From: an uncultured Anaerolineae bacterium
Lineage (GTDB): Bacteria; Chloroflexota; Anaerolineae; Promineifilales; Promineifilaceae
Direction: 5' to 3'
Length of the DNA stretch: 64,000 nt
NCBI GenBank assembly: GCA_905479495.1
Contig: CAJQMR010000013.1
Location: 62,001-126,000 of the forward strand
The notes below the pieces were generated by a model. The model saw only the letters and a list, made by a program, of their open reading frames with translations. It did not search any database and was not told where the DNA came from. The first letter of the stretch is position 1, and each line of letters opens with the position of its first letter. Both the position numbers and the translations under genes were made by a program. This document shows positions 54,166-62,868 of this stretch, one piece after another.

Positions 54166-55059
54166 TTAACTGTTGATGTCTTGACGATTAAACAGAACCG
54201 CCGTTGCCACCAAAAGGCCCACCAGCCAACCAACCACAATTAAAATGGAAACGGGGAGCGGTTGAACGGCCGTAAATCCCGGCATCCCCCCTACATTCGA
54301 CCCCACACCCTCCAAAATCCAGCTCCGAATGTTTTCCAGATTATAAGAAGGCGTTGCCACAAAAATGTTAACCAAGTTTGGCCGACCCAAAATGTTGCCC
54401 ACCAGAAGCAGCAGCAAAACCGAGGCAAATTCCAAAATGCCTACCCCAACCGTCAGCAGCACGCTGGCCATCACCGATCGGCTGTACATGGCAATGAGCG
54501 CCGCCGTGGCCGCCGAAATGACCAAACTGGCAAACGTCACCAAAATTTGCGCAAAATATTCCGGTAAATACGTAGCAAAATCGACCTCCGCCAGGGGTGG
54601 CCCATAGGATGAATGGAACAAAATGGAAGAAAGCCAGTTGCCACCCGTCAAAATCAAAGACGTTGCCAGAAGCGCCAGCAAGATCAACGTAATCAACACA
54701 ACAAATTTGGCCAAAACCAACACCGTGCGGGATTGTCCTGGCAAAATATTTTTCCAGGTTCCCCACTGATACTCACCGGCAAAAGCAACAGCAATAAAAG
54801 CGATAAAAGGCATCTGTAAAAATGTGCCGCCCGGAAAACCCGCTAGCAGCGTCCAAACCATCACCAAATCGTCGGTCCAGGTGCGCGCACGGGCAGCGTT
54901 GAACTCCCGCACGTCAGGAATAAGCAGGCCAGGCAAAATGTCTATCGCCAGCGTGATGACCAGCGCGCCAACTGGAAAAATCAACACCAGGAAGGAAAAT
55001 GCTTTTGTGTGGCCCAATAATTTGCGCCACTCAGCTCCCAAGGCGCTACGCATTTGCAT
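54166..55059 (-). CDS. ABC-2 type transporter permease
   Basis: 297 residues with about six membrane helices in ABC-2 arrangement: short cytosolic N-terminus (EWRKLLGHTKAFSFLVLIFP), a large first loop, and a closing helix (ILIVVGWLVGLLVATAVLF). It overlaps the ATPase gene by 14 nt, so the two are one exporter unit. Substrate unknown; family members export antibiotics, lipids or peptides or secure self-resistance. Confidence 0.87.
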   Translation of the reverse strand: MQMRSALGAEWRKLLGHTKAFSFLVLIFPVGALVITLAIDILPGLLIPDVREFNAARARTWTDDLVMVWTLLAGFPGGTFLQMPFIAFIAVAFAGEYQWGTWKNILPGQSRTVLVLAKFVVLITLILLALLATSLILTGGNWLSSILFHSSYGPPLAEVDFATYLPEYFAQILVTFASLVISAATAALIAMYSRSVMASVLLTVGVGILEFASVLLLLLVGNILGRPNLVNIFVATPSYNLENIRSWILEGVGSNVGGMPGFTAVQPLPVSILIVVGWLVGLLVATAVLFNRQDINS

Positions 55060-55963
55060 CCCCCGTTGCCGCCAAAAACAGCGTTTCCAAACTTTGCTGC
55101 TGTACCATCACCTGGAAAATTTGTACTTCAGCAGCTACCAATTGGTTTACAATAGTCGGCACGGCGTCACGTGGGGCCTGCACTTCCAGCCAACGGCCGT
55201 TAGCCGTTGTTGGCCAGGCGGGCAGCAGCAAACCCAACGAGCGATCCAGCGGCATCACCTCCAGCCGAATAATCGACTGTGCCGACAGCAGTTCTGTTAC
55301 GTTGCCCGTTTGCACCAGACGGCCGTTATTGATGATGCCGACCTGATCACACACCTGCTCCACTTCGCTAAGCAAATGGCTAGACAAAAAGACTGTCTTC
55401 TCCTGTTTCTTCACTAAATCCCGAATAAAGTGTCGCACGTCCTGAATCCCGGCAGGGTCCAACCCGTTCGTTGGCTCATCCAGAATCACTAAATCAGGAT
55501 CGTTGAGCAAGGCAGCTGCCAAACCTAAGCGCTGCTTCATCCCGGTGGAGTAACCCTGTACCTTGCGGTCAGCCCGGTCAGCCATGCCTACTTGCTCCAG
55601 CAAACGTTGCACACGCACCGGATCGTAGCAGTCGCCAGTTCGCGCCAGAATTTCTAAATTTTTACGACCAGTAAGGAAATTGTAGAAAGCAGCCCCCTCT
55701 ACCAGGGCACCAACCCGACGCATCAGTTGATAATTGCTCTTAACAGGACGGCCGTATAAATAAACCTCGCCACGAGACGGCCGTATCAAGTCCATCATCA
55801 TGCGAATGGTTGTGCTCTTGCCCGCGCCGTTGGGTCCCAAAAAGCCAAACACCTGCCCAGCCTCCACATTCAAACTGAGCTGACGCACAGCTTCCACCCG
55901 CTTTCTACCGCGGCCAAAAGTTTTGCTTATATTGTCTAGACGAACGACAGTTGAGTCTGGCAT
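55046..55963 (-). CDS. ABC transporter ATP-binding protein
   Basis: 305-residue ABC ATPase of the antibiotic/multidrug exporter type. Walker A GPNGAGKST (about 39-47), signature YSTGMKQRLGLA, Walker B LVILDEPTNGLDP and switch His in LSSHLL are present, followed by the long C-terminal domain common to this class. First gene of the pair with the permease. Confidence 0.93.
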   Translation of the reverse strand: MPDSTVVRLDNISKTFGRGRKRVEAVRQLSLNVEAGQVFGFLGPNGAGKSTTIRMMMDLIRPSRGEVYLYGRPVKSNYQLMRRVGALVEGAAFYNFLTGRKNLEILARTGDCYDPVRVQRLLEQVGMADRADRKVQGYSTGMKQRLGLAAALLNDPDLVILDEPTNGLDPAGIQDVRHFIRDLVKKQEKTVFLSSHLLSEVEQVCDQVGIINNGRLVQTGNVTELLSAQSIIRLEVMPLDRSLGLLLPAWPTTANGRWLEVQAPRDAVPTIVNQLVAAEVQIFQVMVQQQSLETLFLAATGDANA

Positions 55964-55974
55964 GAAAACAATCT

Positions 55975-56535
55975 TTACTCTGGCGACGGCTCAGCTTGAT
56001 CCACATCGACGTGGGCTTCAGCAATGGGGTCTTCTGGTTCAGGTAATGGTTCTGGCGCAGGAACGGCCGACTCTACCGTCGTCGCCTTGTAGGGATCGAC
56101 CGCATGGTTGCCACAGAATGGACACAAGTTCCATTGCAGCTCCAGCAATGAATTACAGTCGGGGCACGCTTTCTTCAAACGAGTGTGGCAGTGGGGGCAA
56201 AGCAGCCATTTACCATCTATCACCCGAGAACAGCCAGGGCAATGCGGCCGTTCTTCAATCTCTTGAAGCAGCGCTTCTTCTTCTAAAGCGCGCTCATACG
56301 CCTCGGCCAACGTTTCTGGCGGGCGCAAGATGAAGTAGATGACAATACCTACTAATGGCAGGGCCGCTACGAGCAGCGCAGCCAAAAGCTGGGCAAACGG
56401 GTCGCGTGAGCGGGCCCGCATATCCCGAAACGCCCAAATAACCAGGCTAAGCCATAAAGCCGCTAACAAAGCACCCATAACAGCAGCCACAATTGTCAGA
56501 TAAGAAACAAGCGTTTCAAGGGTTGGTAAATTCAT
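55975..56535 (-). CDS. Membrane protein with double zinc ribbon
   Basis: 186 residues: two N-terminal membrane helices (about 8-34 and 46-70), a helical linker, then four C-x2-C pairs (CPGC, CPHC, CPDC, CPFC) forming a double zinc ribbon, and an acidic Pro/Glu tail. Likely a membrane-anchored regulator or assembly factor of unknown partner. ATG 56535 has no ribosome site; a TATAAT at 56551-56546 ends only about 10 nt before it, so the mRNA may be leaderless. The longer TTG frame to 56562 would start upstream of that -10 and is rejected. It lies 11 nt from the ABC ATPase gene. Confidence 0.75.
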   Translation of the reverse strand: MNLPTLETLVSYLTIVAAVMGALLAALWLSLVIWAFRDMRARSRDPFAQLLAALLVAALPLVGIVIYFILRPPETLAEAYERALEEEALLQEIEERPHCPGCSRVIDGKWLLCPHCHTRLKKACPDCNSLLELQWNLCPFCGNHAVDPYKATTVESAVPAPEPLPEPEDPIAEAHVDVDQAEPSPE

Positions 56536-56545
56536 AATGGCGAGG

Positions 56546-56551
56546 ATTATA
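56546..56551 (-). promoter_or_regulatory. -10 element of a probable leaderless transcript
   Basis: TATAAT on the minus strand, with TTTGGC 16 nt upstream as a weak -35. Transcription would start about 4-5 nt before the ATG at 56535. Confidence 0.45.
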
Positions 56552-56574
56552 ACACAAAGCAAATGGCGCCAAAC

Positions 56575-56602
56575 AAAAAAGACGCCCTTGTTAAAGAGCG
56601 CC
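56575..56602 (-). terminator. Terminator of the Flp pilin gene
   Basis: Minus strand GGCGCTCTT (56602-56594) pairs with AAGGGCGTC (56589-56581) through a 4-nt loop with G-U pairs, followed by TTTTTT. Confidence 0.8.
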
Positions 56603-56631
56603 TTTTGAGGCTACCGTGAGGTTGGTCGTCC

Positions 56632-56784
56632 TTACCAACCGTGGGTGATTCGACTATACATGTTGCCAATTGCAGGCCCAAACAGCGTGAGAATGGCAAT
56701 CACCACCACCGCTACCAGAGCCAGCACAAGGGCATATTCCATCAGCCCCTGTCCTTGTTGCCCTTCCTTGTTTAAGAATAACAT
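56632..56784 (-). CDS. Small Flp-family type IVb pilin
   Basis: 50-residue protein: short polar leader, then GQGLMEYALVLALVAVVVIA with the conserved Glu five residues into the mature end and a single hydrophobic helix, as in Flp/TadA-secreted type IVb pilins and pseudopilins. The prepilin peptidase cleavage would be at the Gly before LMEYA. ATG 56784 is preceded by GAGAGG at the right distance, and a strong terminator follows. No tad/cpa assembly genes are adjacent, so it is an orphan pilin gene in this window. Confidence 0.88.
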   Translation of the reverse strand: MLFLNKEGQQGQGLMEYALVLALVAVVVIAILTLFGPAIGNMYSRITHGW

Positions 56785-57013
56785 GATGTCCTCTCATAAT
56801 AATAAATAGGTGGAAATAAGGTGTAGTTATAAATAATGCCCATCGAAACATACAAATCTTACAGGGCTTATAACAACACAATTACCCATCTATTTACAAG
56901 AGGACTTTATTCCCCCCGTCATGAAGCGCGAAGTAGGGAATAAACCCTGGCTAAATTGAATTTATCTTCTCTTTGCCTCTTCCTCACCAGGAAGATCAGG
57001 CAAGCATTGCAAA

Positions 57014-57556
57014 CTAAACTTCACCCAATCTCGACAAAACACGTAGCACAGTTCGCGAAATTGGCTTGCCACAGTTCGTCTTTAACTTCTTAATTTCCTC
57101 GCTGGAAACGTAGATGTTATTATGCTTCGTAGAAAGCCAGCGTAAAGCTCGCTTCATCTTTTGTCTGTCCACAGGCAGATCGGGAAAGAGTTGGATTCTA
57201 AAAATCGCGAACTGGTACGATTTATACCTTTTTTCGCGCTTGGAGAACTGCCAGAGGCGCATCTGTTCAATTTCTCGCTCTTCGAAAATTTCCCCCAGGT
57301 TGCCGATGCCAATTTCCTCCGCGATTTCTCGGCGAATGGCCCGAGCAAGGTCGTTGTTGTCCCCAGAATCATTGTCTACCTTACCACCAATGAAATTGTA
57401 ACAGTCCCATTTAGGGTTCCATTGGAGCAAATAGTAACGGCCGTTTTCATATTCGGTTGTTATAAGGGCAAATGCCGCCCGCTGCGTTAAACACCCTGGG
57501 AATATCTTCATTTTTTTTAGCCAATCCCAAAAGGAATTTTCCCAACCGATAACCAT
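57014..57556 (-). CDS. Stand-alone Nudix protein homologous to the giant NTPase's Nudix domain
   Basis: 180 residues. The Nudix core LLQWNPKWDCYNFIGGKVDN, ...LARAIRREIAEEIGIGN, and the C-terminal VSSEEIKKLKTNCGKPISRT follow, block by block, residues about 712-866 of the giant NTPase (LLQWNSNWGMFNLIGGKIDN, RELQEELGIRN, VSRAEIERLRTIDNRPISET). Both have an extended box in which the usual G-x5-E spacing is altered, so they form a distinct Nudix subfamily. Start ATG 57556 follows AAGAGG by 7 nt; the longer ATG frame to 57619 is less supported. Monocistronic, 48 kb from its homologue. Confidence 0.83.
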   Translation of the reverse strand: MVIGWENSFWDWLKKMKIFPGCLTQRAAFALITTEYENGRYYLLQWNPKWDCYNFIGGKVDNDSGDNNDLARAIRREIAEEIGIGNLGEIFEEREIEQMRLWQFSKREKRYKSYQFAIFRIQLFPDLPVDRQKMKRALRWLSTKHNNIYVSSEEIKKLKTNCGKPISRTVLRVLSRLGEV

Positions 57557-57619
57557 GCCGAAACCTCTTGACTTTTGATTGCTGGCATTTAGGAACGATG
57601 GCATATCATTAATAAACAA

Positions 57620-58013
57620 TAGTAAAGTTTAGATAAGATGTGAATAGGAAATTGGGCGTTACTTTTACAAGAATTATACGAAAAGCGCTCCACCCACCTG
57701 AAAAACACCCTGGTAGTTTAACCTTACTTTCTGGCAAAACACCTATCCTAAATCACAAACGGCCGTAATCCAACACTAAGCGTCTTTAACTCTGCCCAAC
57801 ACCTCGAGACGACAGCCACACCGGACAGGGACAATGCCCTGGAAAAACGAAAAAGATAGTGGAACTTCAAAGGCCATCATCATTTTATAATAATTCGTGG
57901 CTTAATCAGAGGGTACTTTTGGTTTAGGTTAGCAGTGGGACGATACGGGGGAAGGTGACTGGTCAATTGCCCTACCCTTTCCTCGGGAAAGGGTAGGGAC
58001 AACGTGTAAAAAG
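57620..58013. other. Intergenic region with a perfect GC hairpin
   Basis: 394 nt without a gene. CCCTACCCTTTCC (57970-57982) and GGAAAGGGTAGGG (57986-57998) pair exactly around a 3-nt loop just after the TauE stop; with no T-run it is either a REP-like element or a weak terminator. One ACGGCCGT copy at about 57760. Confidence 0.65.
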
Positions 58014-59045
58014 TTAGTCAGTAGAAGCAGTCAGTAGGGCCACTCGCTTTTGGCGGAAATAGAGCATTACAAAAAAGCTGAGGGCACAGCCCCCCAACAC
58101 AAGGGCCGTCACCGAAACCATCGAACTAGTGAACGGGATTAGCAGAATAGTGGTGATCATTTCTACAGTAATGAGAAAAAGGACAAACACGATTAACACA
58201 TCCCGACTGACGCGAGAGACCACATATGCCCCCAATGGCGCACCGAGTGCCACAACTGGGGCCGCCACAATCCAGTAATTCCAAACGATGCCAATATCCT
58301 GGGAAACCACGCCGTGCAAGAAAAAGCCGACCAGCGAATTTAATCCCATGATGATCACCGTTGTGGGCGTACTGATTTTTTCATCAATGCCAAAGGCCAG
58401 CGTCAGCACCACAAAGGTAATCATATCTGCCCCAGAACCTGTCTGAGCCGAGAAGATGCCGCCAAAAATACCCACCAGGACAAACAGCAGCAGATAGCCA
58501 GGACCCCAGCCAGGCAATTCTTTGCGCGGTTCCCATTTAAGCACCCAGCGAGAAATAACCAGAGCTACCCCAAAAGCCGTCGCACCCAATGTAAATAAAA
58601 TTCGCGGAAACGGATCGGGCATAATAAAAACATAGGTACCTAGCGTGGTCCCCAAGACGCTGCCCAATGTTACCCACAGCACAACACGAGGCAAAATCTT
58701 GATGCCCCGTGCCAAAATAAGCACGGAAGCCATTGTCATGCCAATGGATTGAATCATGAAGCCAAAGGTTCGAGAATCGGACGAAGTAATTTGGAGAAGT
58801 TTGGTGAAAACTGGAAAGGCAACGGCCGCCCCACCTTGGGGTGTTGAGCCAGCAACAAATGAGCCAAACAACATCGTAAGCGACATGGGCCAGTAATCTA
58901 AATACAGGTCCCAGCGTTGATTAACGGTAAGATAAACAAACCAGGTGATGATGATGATAGCGAGCGGAACAGGATAGGCCCAGCGCCGTAAGCGGGTCAA
59001 GTTTGTGTTATGAAACATGGGAGTAACGATGTTTGCCTCATTCAT
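58014..59045 (-). CDS. Sulfite exporter TauE/SafE family protein
   Basis: 343 residues with about nine membrane helices and the TauE/SafE two-repeat design; the half-repeat signatures are GSFVAGSTPQGGAAVAFPVF and GIFGGIFSAQTGSGADMITF. Members move sulfite, sulfoacetate or other small anions. No sulfur-metabolism gene is adjacent, so the substrate is unknown. Start ATG 59045 (MNEANIVTP) with AGGAG 10 nt upstream; the frame is open to 59087 but lacks a ribosome site there. Confidence 0.85.
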   Translation of the reverse strand: MNEANIVTPMFHNTNLTRLRRWAYPVPLAIIIITWFVYLTVNQRWDLYLDYWPMSLTMLFGSFVAGSTPQGGAAVAFPVFTKLLQITSSDSRTFGFMIQSIGMTMASVLILARGIKILPRVVLWVTLGSVLGTTLGTYVFIMPDPFPRILFTLGATAFGVALVISRWVLKWEPRKELPGWGPGYLLLFVLVGIFGGIFSAQTGSGADMITFVVLTLAFGIDEKISTPTTVIIMGLNSLVGFFLHGVVSQDIGIVWNYWIVAAPVVALGAPLGAYVVSRVSRDVLIVFVLFLITVEMITTILLIPFTSSMVSVTALVLGGCALSFFVMLYFRQKRVALLTASTD

Positions 59046-59149
59046 CCAAATGGATCTCCTCAAGGAAGGGGTCAGGTTAAATTGCAAAACCGGGCAGAAT
59101 TATTGCATGGAGATCATAAATTGGTTGCCTTACGAAAATTCTTTCCCAC

Positions 59150-59228
59150 AAAAAAAGTCCCCCCTACTTGGAAAACAGCACTAAAAATGATAGCATTGCC
59201 CCGCTCATCCTCTGGGAAGAGGGGACTT
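59150..59228. repeat. AAGTCCCC/GGGGACTT inverted pair
   Basis: In the TauE/PHP divergent gap, AAAGTCCCC near 59153 and GGGGACTTCC near 59220 are inverted copies about 60 nt apart. Possibly another palindromic intergenic element; no promoter was resolved here. Confidence 0.4.
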
Positions 59229-59256
59229 CCGTGAATGGAAGATTTGAGAAAACACT

Positions 59257-60354
59257 ATGATCGAACTAACTGGCAATATGCATATGCATACCCATTTCAG
59301 TGATGGGGAAAAGTGGCACGCGGAAATTGCCGAAGACGCCATCGCGGCCGGGCTGGACTTCATCATCGTCACCGACCACAATGTTTTGGTCCAGGGGGTA
59401 GAAGGCTACTACGAGAATGAAAACGGCCGTGTTCTCCTGCTTACCGGCGAAGAAGTTCACAACGTACGACGGGAACCCCAGGCCAGCCATCTGCTGGTGT
59501 ACGGTGTTGAAACCGAGTTAGCCGCCTGTGCCTCTAATCCCCAGCAGCTCATCGACGCCGTGAACGAGCATGGGGGTTACTGCTTTTTGGCCCACCCCCA
59601 TGAAAAAGATTGCCGACTCTTCCCCTATCCCAATTTAGGCTGGCACGATTGGCCTATCGAAGGCTTCACCGGCCTGGAAATCTGGAACTACATGTCCAGT
59701 TTCATCAACGCGCTGGTAAATGCGCTGGAGCGGCTGCCAGTAGAAATTGAGTTGATTGACAAGTTAACGGCCGTTCGCCTGGCCTTCAATCCGGAAAAAT
59801 TTGTGGTGGGACCAGAGCCGCGTACTCTGGCCTTATGGGATGAACTGCTGGCCCAGGGCAAAAAGATGACGGCCGTCGGCAACAGCGATGCCCATGCCAC
59901 CCCGATGCAGTTTGGTCCCTTTAATCGCGTGATCTTCCCCTATGAATTTTTGTTTCGCGCGGTGAATACGCATATCTTGCTGGAACGGCCGTTAACCGGC
60001 GATCTCACCCAGGACAAACAAATGATTCTGCAGGCTATCGGCCAGGGGCACAGCTGGGTTGGCTACGATCTGCCCCACACCACCAAAGGATTCCGCTTTA
60101 GTGGCACCAGCAAAAGCAAAGGCATTATGGGAGAAGAGGTCAGGTTGAACGCCGGGGCAACCTTGCAAATCAGTACGCCAGCCCGGGCCAACATTCGCCT
60201 CATTCGCCATGGCGAGGTTGTCGCCAGCATCACCAATGACACCCATCTAACCCACATCCCCACCGAACCAGGCGCATACCGGGTGGAATGCACAATTCCC
60301 TTTAAAGGCAGGGAGCGTGGCTGGATTTACAGCAATCCCATCTACCTCTTGTAA
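59257..60354 (+). CDS. PHP-domain metallohydrolase (CehA/McbA-like)
   Basis: 365 residues. Polymerase-and-histidinol-phosphatase type metal site: MHMHTHFSDGE near the N-terminus, TDHNVL, a Glu in LTGEEVH, FLAHPHEKD and NSDAHATP. The fold binds two or three metal ions and acts in phosphoesterase or C-N/C-O hydrolysis; the C-terminal 90 residues form a beta-rich domain. It is followed 15 nt later by two acyltransferase genes, so a role in lipid or phospholipid-head metabolism can be suggested but not shown. Confidence 0.85.
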   Translation: MIELTGNMHMHTHFSDGEKWHAEIAEDAIAAGLDFIIVTDHNVLVQGVEGYYENENGRVLLLTGEEVHNVRREPQASHLLVYGVETELAACASNPQQLIDAVNEHGGYCFLAHPHEKDCRLFPYPNLGWHDWPIEGFTGLEIWNYMSSFINALVNALERLPVEIELIDKLTAVRLAFNPEKFVVGPEPRTLALWDELLAQGKKMTAVGNSDAHATPMQFGPFNRVIFPYEFLFRAVNTHILLERPLTGDLTQDKQMILQAIGQGHSWVGYDLPHTTKGFRFSGTSKSKGIMGEEVRLNAGATLQISTPARANIRLIRHGEVVASITNDTHLTHIPTEPGAYRVECTIPFKGRERGWIYSNPIYLL

Positions 60355-60369
60355 GCTGGAGGTTTGCTC

Positions 60370-61128
60370 ATGTCATTTATTCGCGGCTATTATCGACTGT
60401 CACTTTCTGGACTCATTCTCACCGTCTGCGCCGTCTTGATCGTCATCGCCTCTTACCTGCCCATCACCATCAAAAAGGTTCCCTTGCCACTCAGGATTGC
60501 CCAACTGATGGTACAAGCCATTCTCTGGATTTTGCATGTACGTGTTCGCTGTCCTGAAGAAGAAAAATTGAAAGGGTTTGATGGTTTTTTCTTTCCCAAC
60601 CATGTCTCTTACGTGGAAGTGTTGGGACTTTACAGCATTATGCCCACGAGATTCTTGGCTAAGGCAGAAATTCGGGATTGGTGGGTTGTGGGCAAGGTTG
60701 CTGCCGTAATTGGCTGCGTATTTGTGCAGCGCGGCGATAAAGAATCACGCCGAGAGGCCCGCCAGGCGCTCACGGAAGTGATAACATTTCCGCCGATCAC
60801 CATCTTCCCAGAAGGCAAGCGGGGGCCGGGCGATGCGCTGCTGCCCTTCCGCTATGGAGCGTTTGAGATTGTGACCCAAGGTGGTTTTGCTTTTTTGCCC
60901 ATTGCCGCCACATTTAGCAACCTGGACGTTGCCATTTGGCACCGTAAAGAAAATATCTTGAAGGCGTTGTGGCGGCTGGCCAGCCAGCCAGAGCGAATCG
61001 AACTCACGCTCAGGCCCTTAGAAGCACATTATCCCACCCCACAGGATGATCCGATTGCTTTAGCTACTGAGGTGCAAGACCAATTAACGGCCGTTCTCTA
61101 TCCAAAACATGTGAACAGTGAAAAGTAA
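60370..61128 (+). CDS. PlsC-like lysophospholipid acyltransferase, variant HX4E
   Basis: 252 residues with an N-terminal membrane helix and the PlsC acyltransferase fold. The catalytic block reads FPNHVSYVEVLG, so the usual H-x4-D is H-x4-E here; the glycerol-phosphate block FPEGKRGPGDALLPF is standard. Such enzymes acylate lysophosphatidate or related lysolipids at the inner membrane. Start ATG 60370, GGAGG 7 nt upstream (TTG 60364 rejected). Second of a PHP-PlsC-PlsC-SDR-oxidase gene run. Confidence 0.85.
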   Translation: MSFIRGYYRLSLSGLILTVCAVLIVIASYLPITIKKVPLPLRIAQLMVQAILWILHVRVRCPEEEKLKGFDGFFFPNHVSYVEVLGLYSIMPTRFLAKAEIRDWWVVGKVAAVIGCVFVQRGDKESRREARQALTEVITFPPITIFPEGKRGPGDALLPFRYGAFEIVTQGGFAFLPIAATFSNLDVAIWHRKENILKALWRLASQPERIELTLRPLEAHYPTPQDDPIALATEVQDQLTAVLYPKHVNSEK

Positions 61129-61158
61129 AAAGCAAGCACCACTTATCACTTTTCACTG
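61116..61158. repeat. CAGTGAAAAGT palindromic element
   Basis: CAGTGAAAAGT (61116-61126) and ACTTTTCACTG (61148-61158) are exact inverted copies; the left arm overlaps the stop codon of the first plsC-like gene. The same words recur at 61992-62048. Confidence 0.75.
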
Positions 61159-61184
61159 ATTCACTAATCTACAAGGCTAACTTC

Positions 61185-61961
61185 ATGGGTTTCATTCGCG
61201 GTGTTCTGCGGCTCATCTCCTTCATCTTCCTACTCCTGGCCCTGACGCTGCTGGTTTTGTTGACCGCCTGGCTGCCTATCCGCTTCAAAGGCGTTCGCTT
61301 TTCCGCCTGGCTGCTGGTGCCTGTTTGCCGCCTGCTGCTGCCGCTGTTCAACGTTCAATTCACCGCCCCAGACGCAGCCCGCATTCCCCGGCATGATGGC
61401 TTCATTTTTCCTAACCATCTTTCATTTTTAGACATTATTTTACTGCTGACCATCTTCCCCGTGCGCTTTTTGAGCAAAGCGGAAATTGCCAACTGGCCGT
61501 TCATCGGCTGGATTGCCCGGGCCGTAGACACGGTTTTTGTGAATCGGGAAGATAAAAACTCACGCGAGAAGGCGCGGGCCTCCCTGGCCCATATTCACAC
61601 CTTCCCCGCTGTGGTTTTGTTTCCTGAGGGAGGCATTTACCAGCCACCGACTGCGCTTAAGCCGTTCCGCTTCGGCGCGTTTGAGATTGCCCAAACGGGC
61701 AGCGTGCCGTTTATCCCCGCCGTTTTCATTTATGATCCGATTGATATTGTGTTTTGGCGAGATGAACCGTTGTTTACGGCCGTTTGGCGTTTCGCCTCCC
61801 GTTCTGAACCCATCAAGGCCCGTCTTTACCTGCTGCGCACCGTTCAGCCAACGCCAGAAGACGGCCCACAACAGCTGGCGTTAGAAACGCACGGAGCCAT
61901 GGCCGCCGTTTATAAATACGGCGGCGGGCACGAAGAGGACGTGATACAGTCAGGAATTTAG
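61185..61961 (+). CDS. PlsC-like lysophospholipid acyltransferase
   Basis: 258 residues, paralogue of the preceding gene: same N-terminal pattern (FIRGVLRL versus FIRGYYRL), membrane helix, and acyltransferase blocks FPNHLSFLDIIL with the standard H-x4-D and FPEGGIYQPPTALKPFRFGA. Tandem duplication followed by divergence is likely. Together the pair could place both acyl chains of a glycerolipid, but this is inference. Confidence 0.87.
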   Translation: MGFIRGVLRLISFIFLLLALTLLVLLTAWLPIRFKGVRFSAWLLVPVCRLLLPLFNVQFTAPDAARIPRHDGFIFPNHLSFLDIILLLTIFPVRFLSKAEIANWPFIGWIARAVDTVFVNREDKNSREKARASLAHIHTFPAVVLFPEGGIYQPPTALKPFRFGAFEIAQTGSVPFIPAVFIYDPIDIVFWRDEPLFTAVWRFASRSEPIKARLYLLRTVQPTPEDGPQQLALETHGAMAAVYKYGGGHEEDVIQSGI

Positions 61962-61991
61962 TGACTTTATTGTGGTAAAATGCCACCTAAT

Positions 61992-62048
61992 CAGTGAATG
62001 GGTGAAAGGTAAAAGTAATAATTCTTTCACTTTTCACTTATTACTCTT
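61992..62048. repeat. GTGAAAG/CTTTCAC palindromic element
   Basis: GTGAATGGGTGAAAGGTAAAAG faces CTTTCACTTTTCACTTATTAC in the gap before the SDR gene; same word family as 61116-61158. Confidence 0.6.
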
Positions 62049-62078
62049 TATTTGTAAACCAAAAGGCAAAAAAGCTTT

Positions 62079-62867
62079 ATGACATCAACAACTTCAACAC
62101 CCCCCACCCGCCCTCTGGAACCGCAAAAGCGCGCCATTGTAGTTGGCGCTTCGTCTGGGATTGGGGCGGCGCTGGTGCGCGAACTGGCCCAGAGCGGTTA
62201 CAGTGTGGCCGCGGTAGCCCGGCGCGAAGCCAGGCTACAGGAATTAAGCGACTCAGTGAATACGGCCGTTCCCCACGGTCATGTTTCTATCTACAGCCAC
62301 AATGTCACCAACTACGATGAAATCCCCACCCTCTTCCAAACCATCGTGCAAGAGCTGGGCGGGCTGGACCTGATTGTGTACAACGCAGGCGTGCAGCCCT
62401 CTGTCACTATCAACGAATATAATTTTGAGAAAGATCGCAAAATGATCGAAGTGAATTTACTGGGGGCCATTGCCTGGCTCAACCAGGCGGCACTCCGCTT
62501 TGAACGGGCTGGGCAGGGCAACATCGTCGGCATCGGCTCCATCGCTGGGGACCGAGGCCGTGTGGGGTCGCCAGTTTACAACACCAGCAAAGCAGGCCTG
62601 GCCACCTACCTGGAATCCCTGCGCAACCGGCTAACGCGACACGGTGTCACGGTAACCACCGTTAAGCCAGGCTATGTAGACACCGTTATATTAAGAGAAA
62701 ACGCCGCCAATCCATTCTGGGTGATCGCCCCCCAGGAAGCGGCCAGGCAAATTCACAAAGCAGTTAAGCGAGGCAGGCAAACCGTGTACGTGCCCGCCCG
62801 CTGGGGGCTTATCGGGTTAATTATTCGCCACATCCCCTCCATTATTTTTAGACGATTAAGTTTTTAG
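62079..62867 (+). CDS. Short-chain dehydrogenase, possibly DprE2-like
   Basis: 262-residue SDR. NAD(P) site VVGASSGIGAALV (about 19-31), NAG of the core, catalytic Ser in GIGSIAGDRG, and Y-x3-K in PVYNTSKAGLATY. The C-terminus ends in a hydrophobic, probably membrane-associated helix (GLIGLIIRHIPSIIFRRL). The next gene encodes a DprE1-like FAD oxidase; in mycobacteria the DprE1/DprE2 pair epimerises decaprenyl-phospho-ribose to arabinose. That pairing suggests, but does not prove, an equivalent polyprenyl-sugar epimerase here. Confidence 0.82.
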   Translation: MTSTTSTPPTRPLEPQKRAIVVGASSGIGAALVRELAQSGYSVAAVARREARLQELSDSVNTAVPHGHVSIYSHNVTNYDEIPTLFQTIVQELGGLDLIVYNAGVQPSVTINEYNFEKDRKMIEVNLLGAIAWLNQAALRFERAGQGNIVGIGSIAGDRGRVGSPVYNTSKAGLATYLESLRNRLTRHGVTVTTVKPGYVDTVILRENAANPFWVIAPQEAARQIHKAVKRGRQTVYVPARWGLIGLIIRHIPSIIFRRLSF

Positions 62868-62868
62868 T

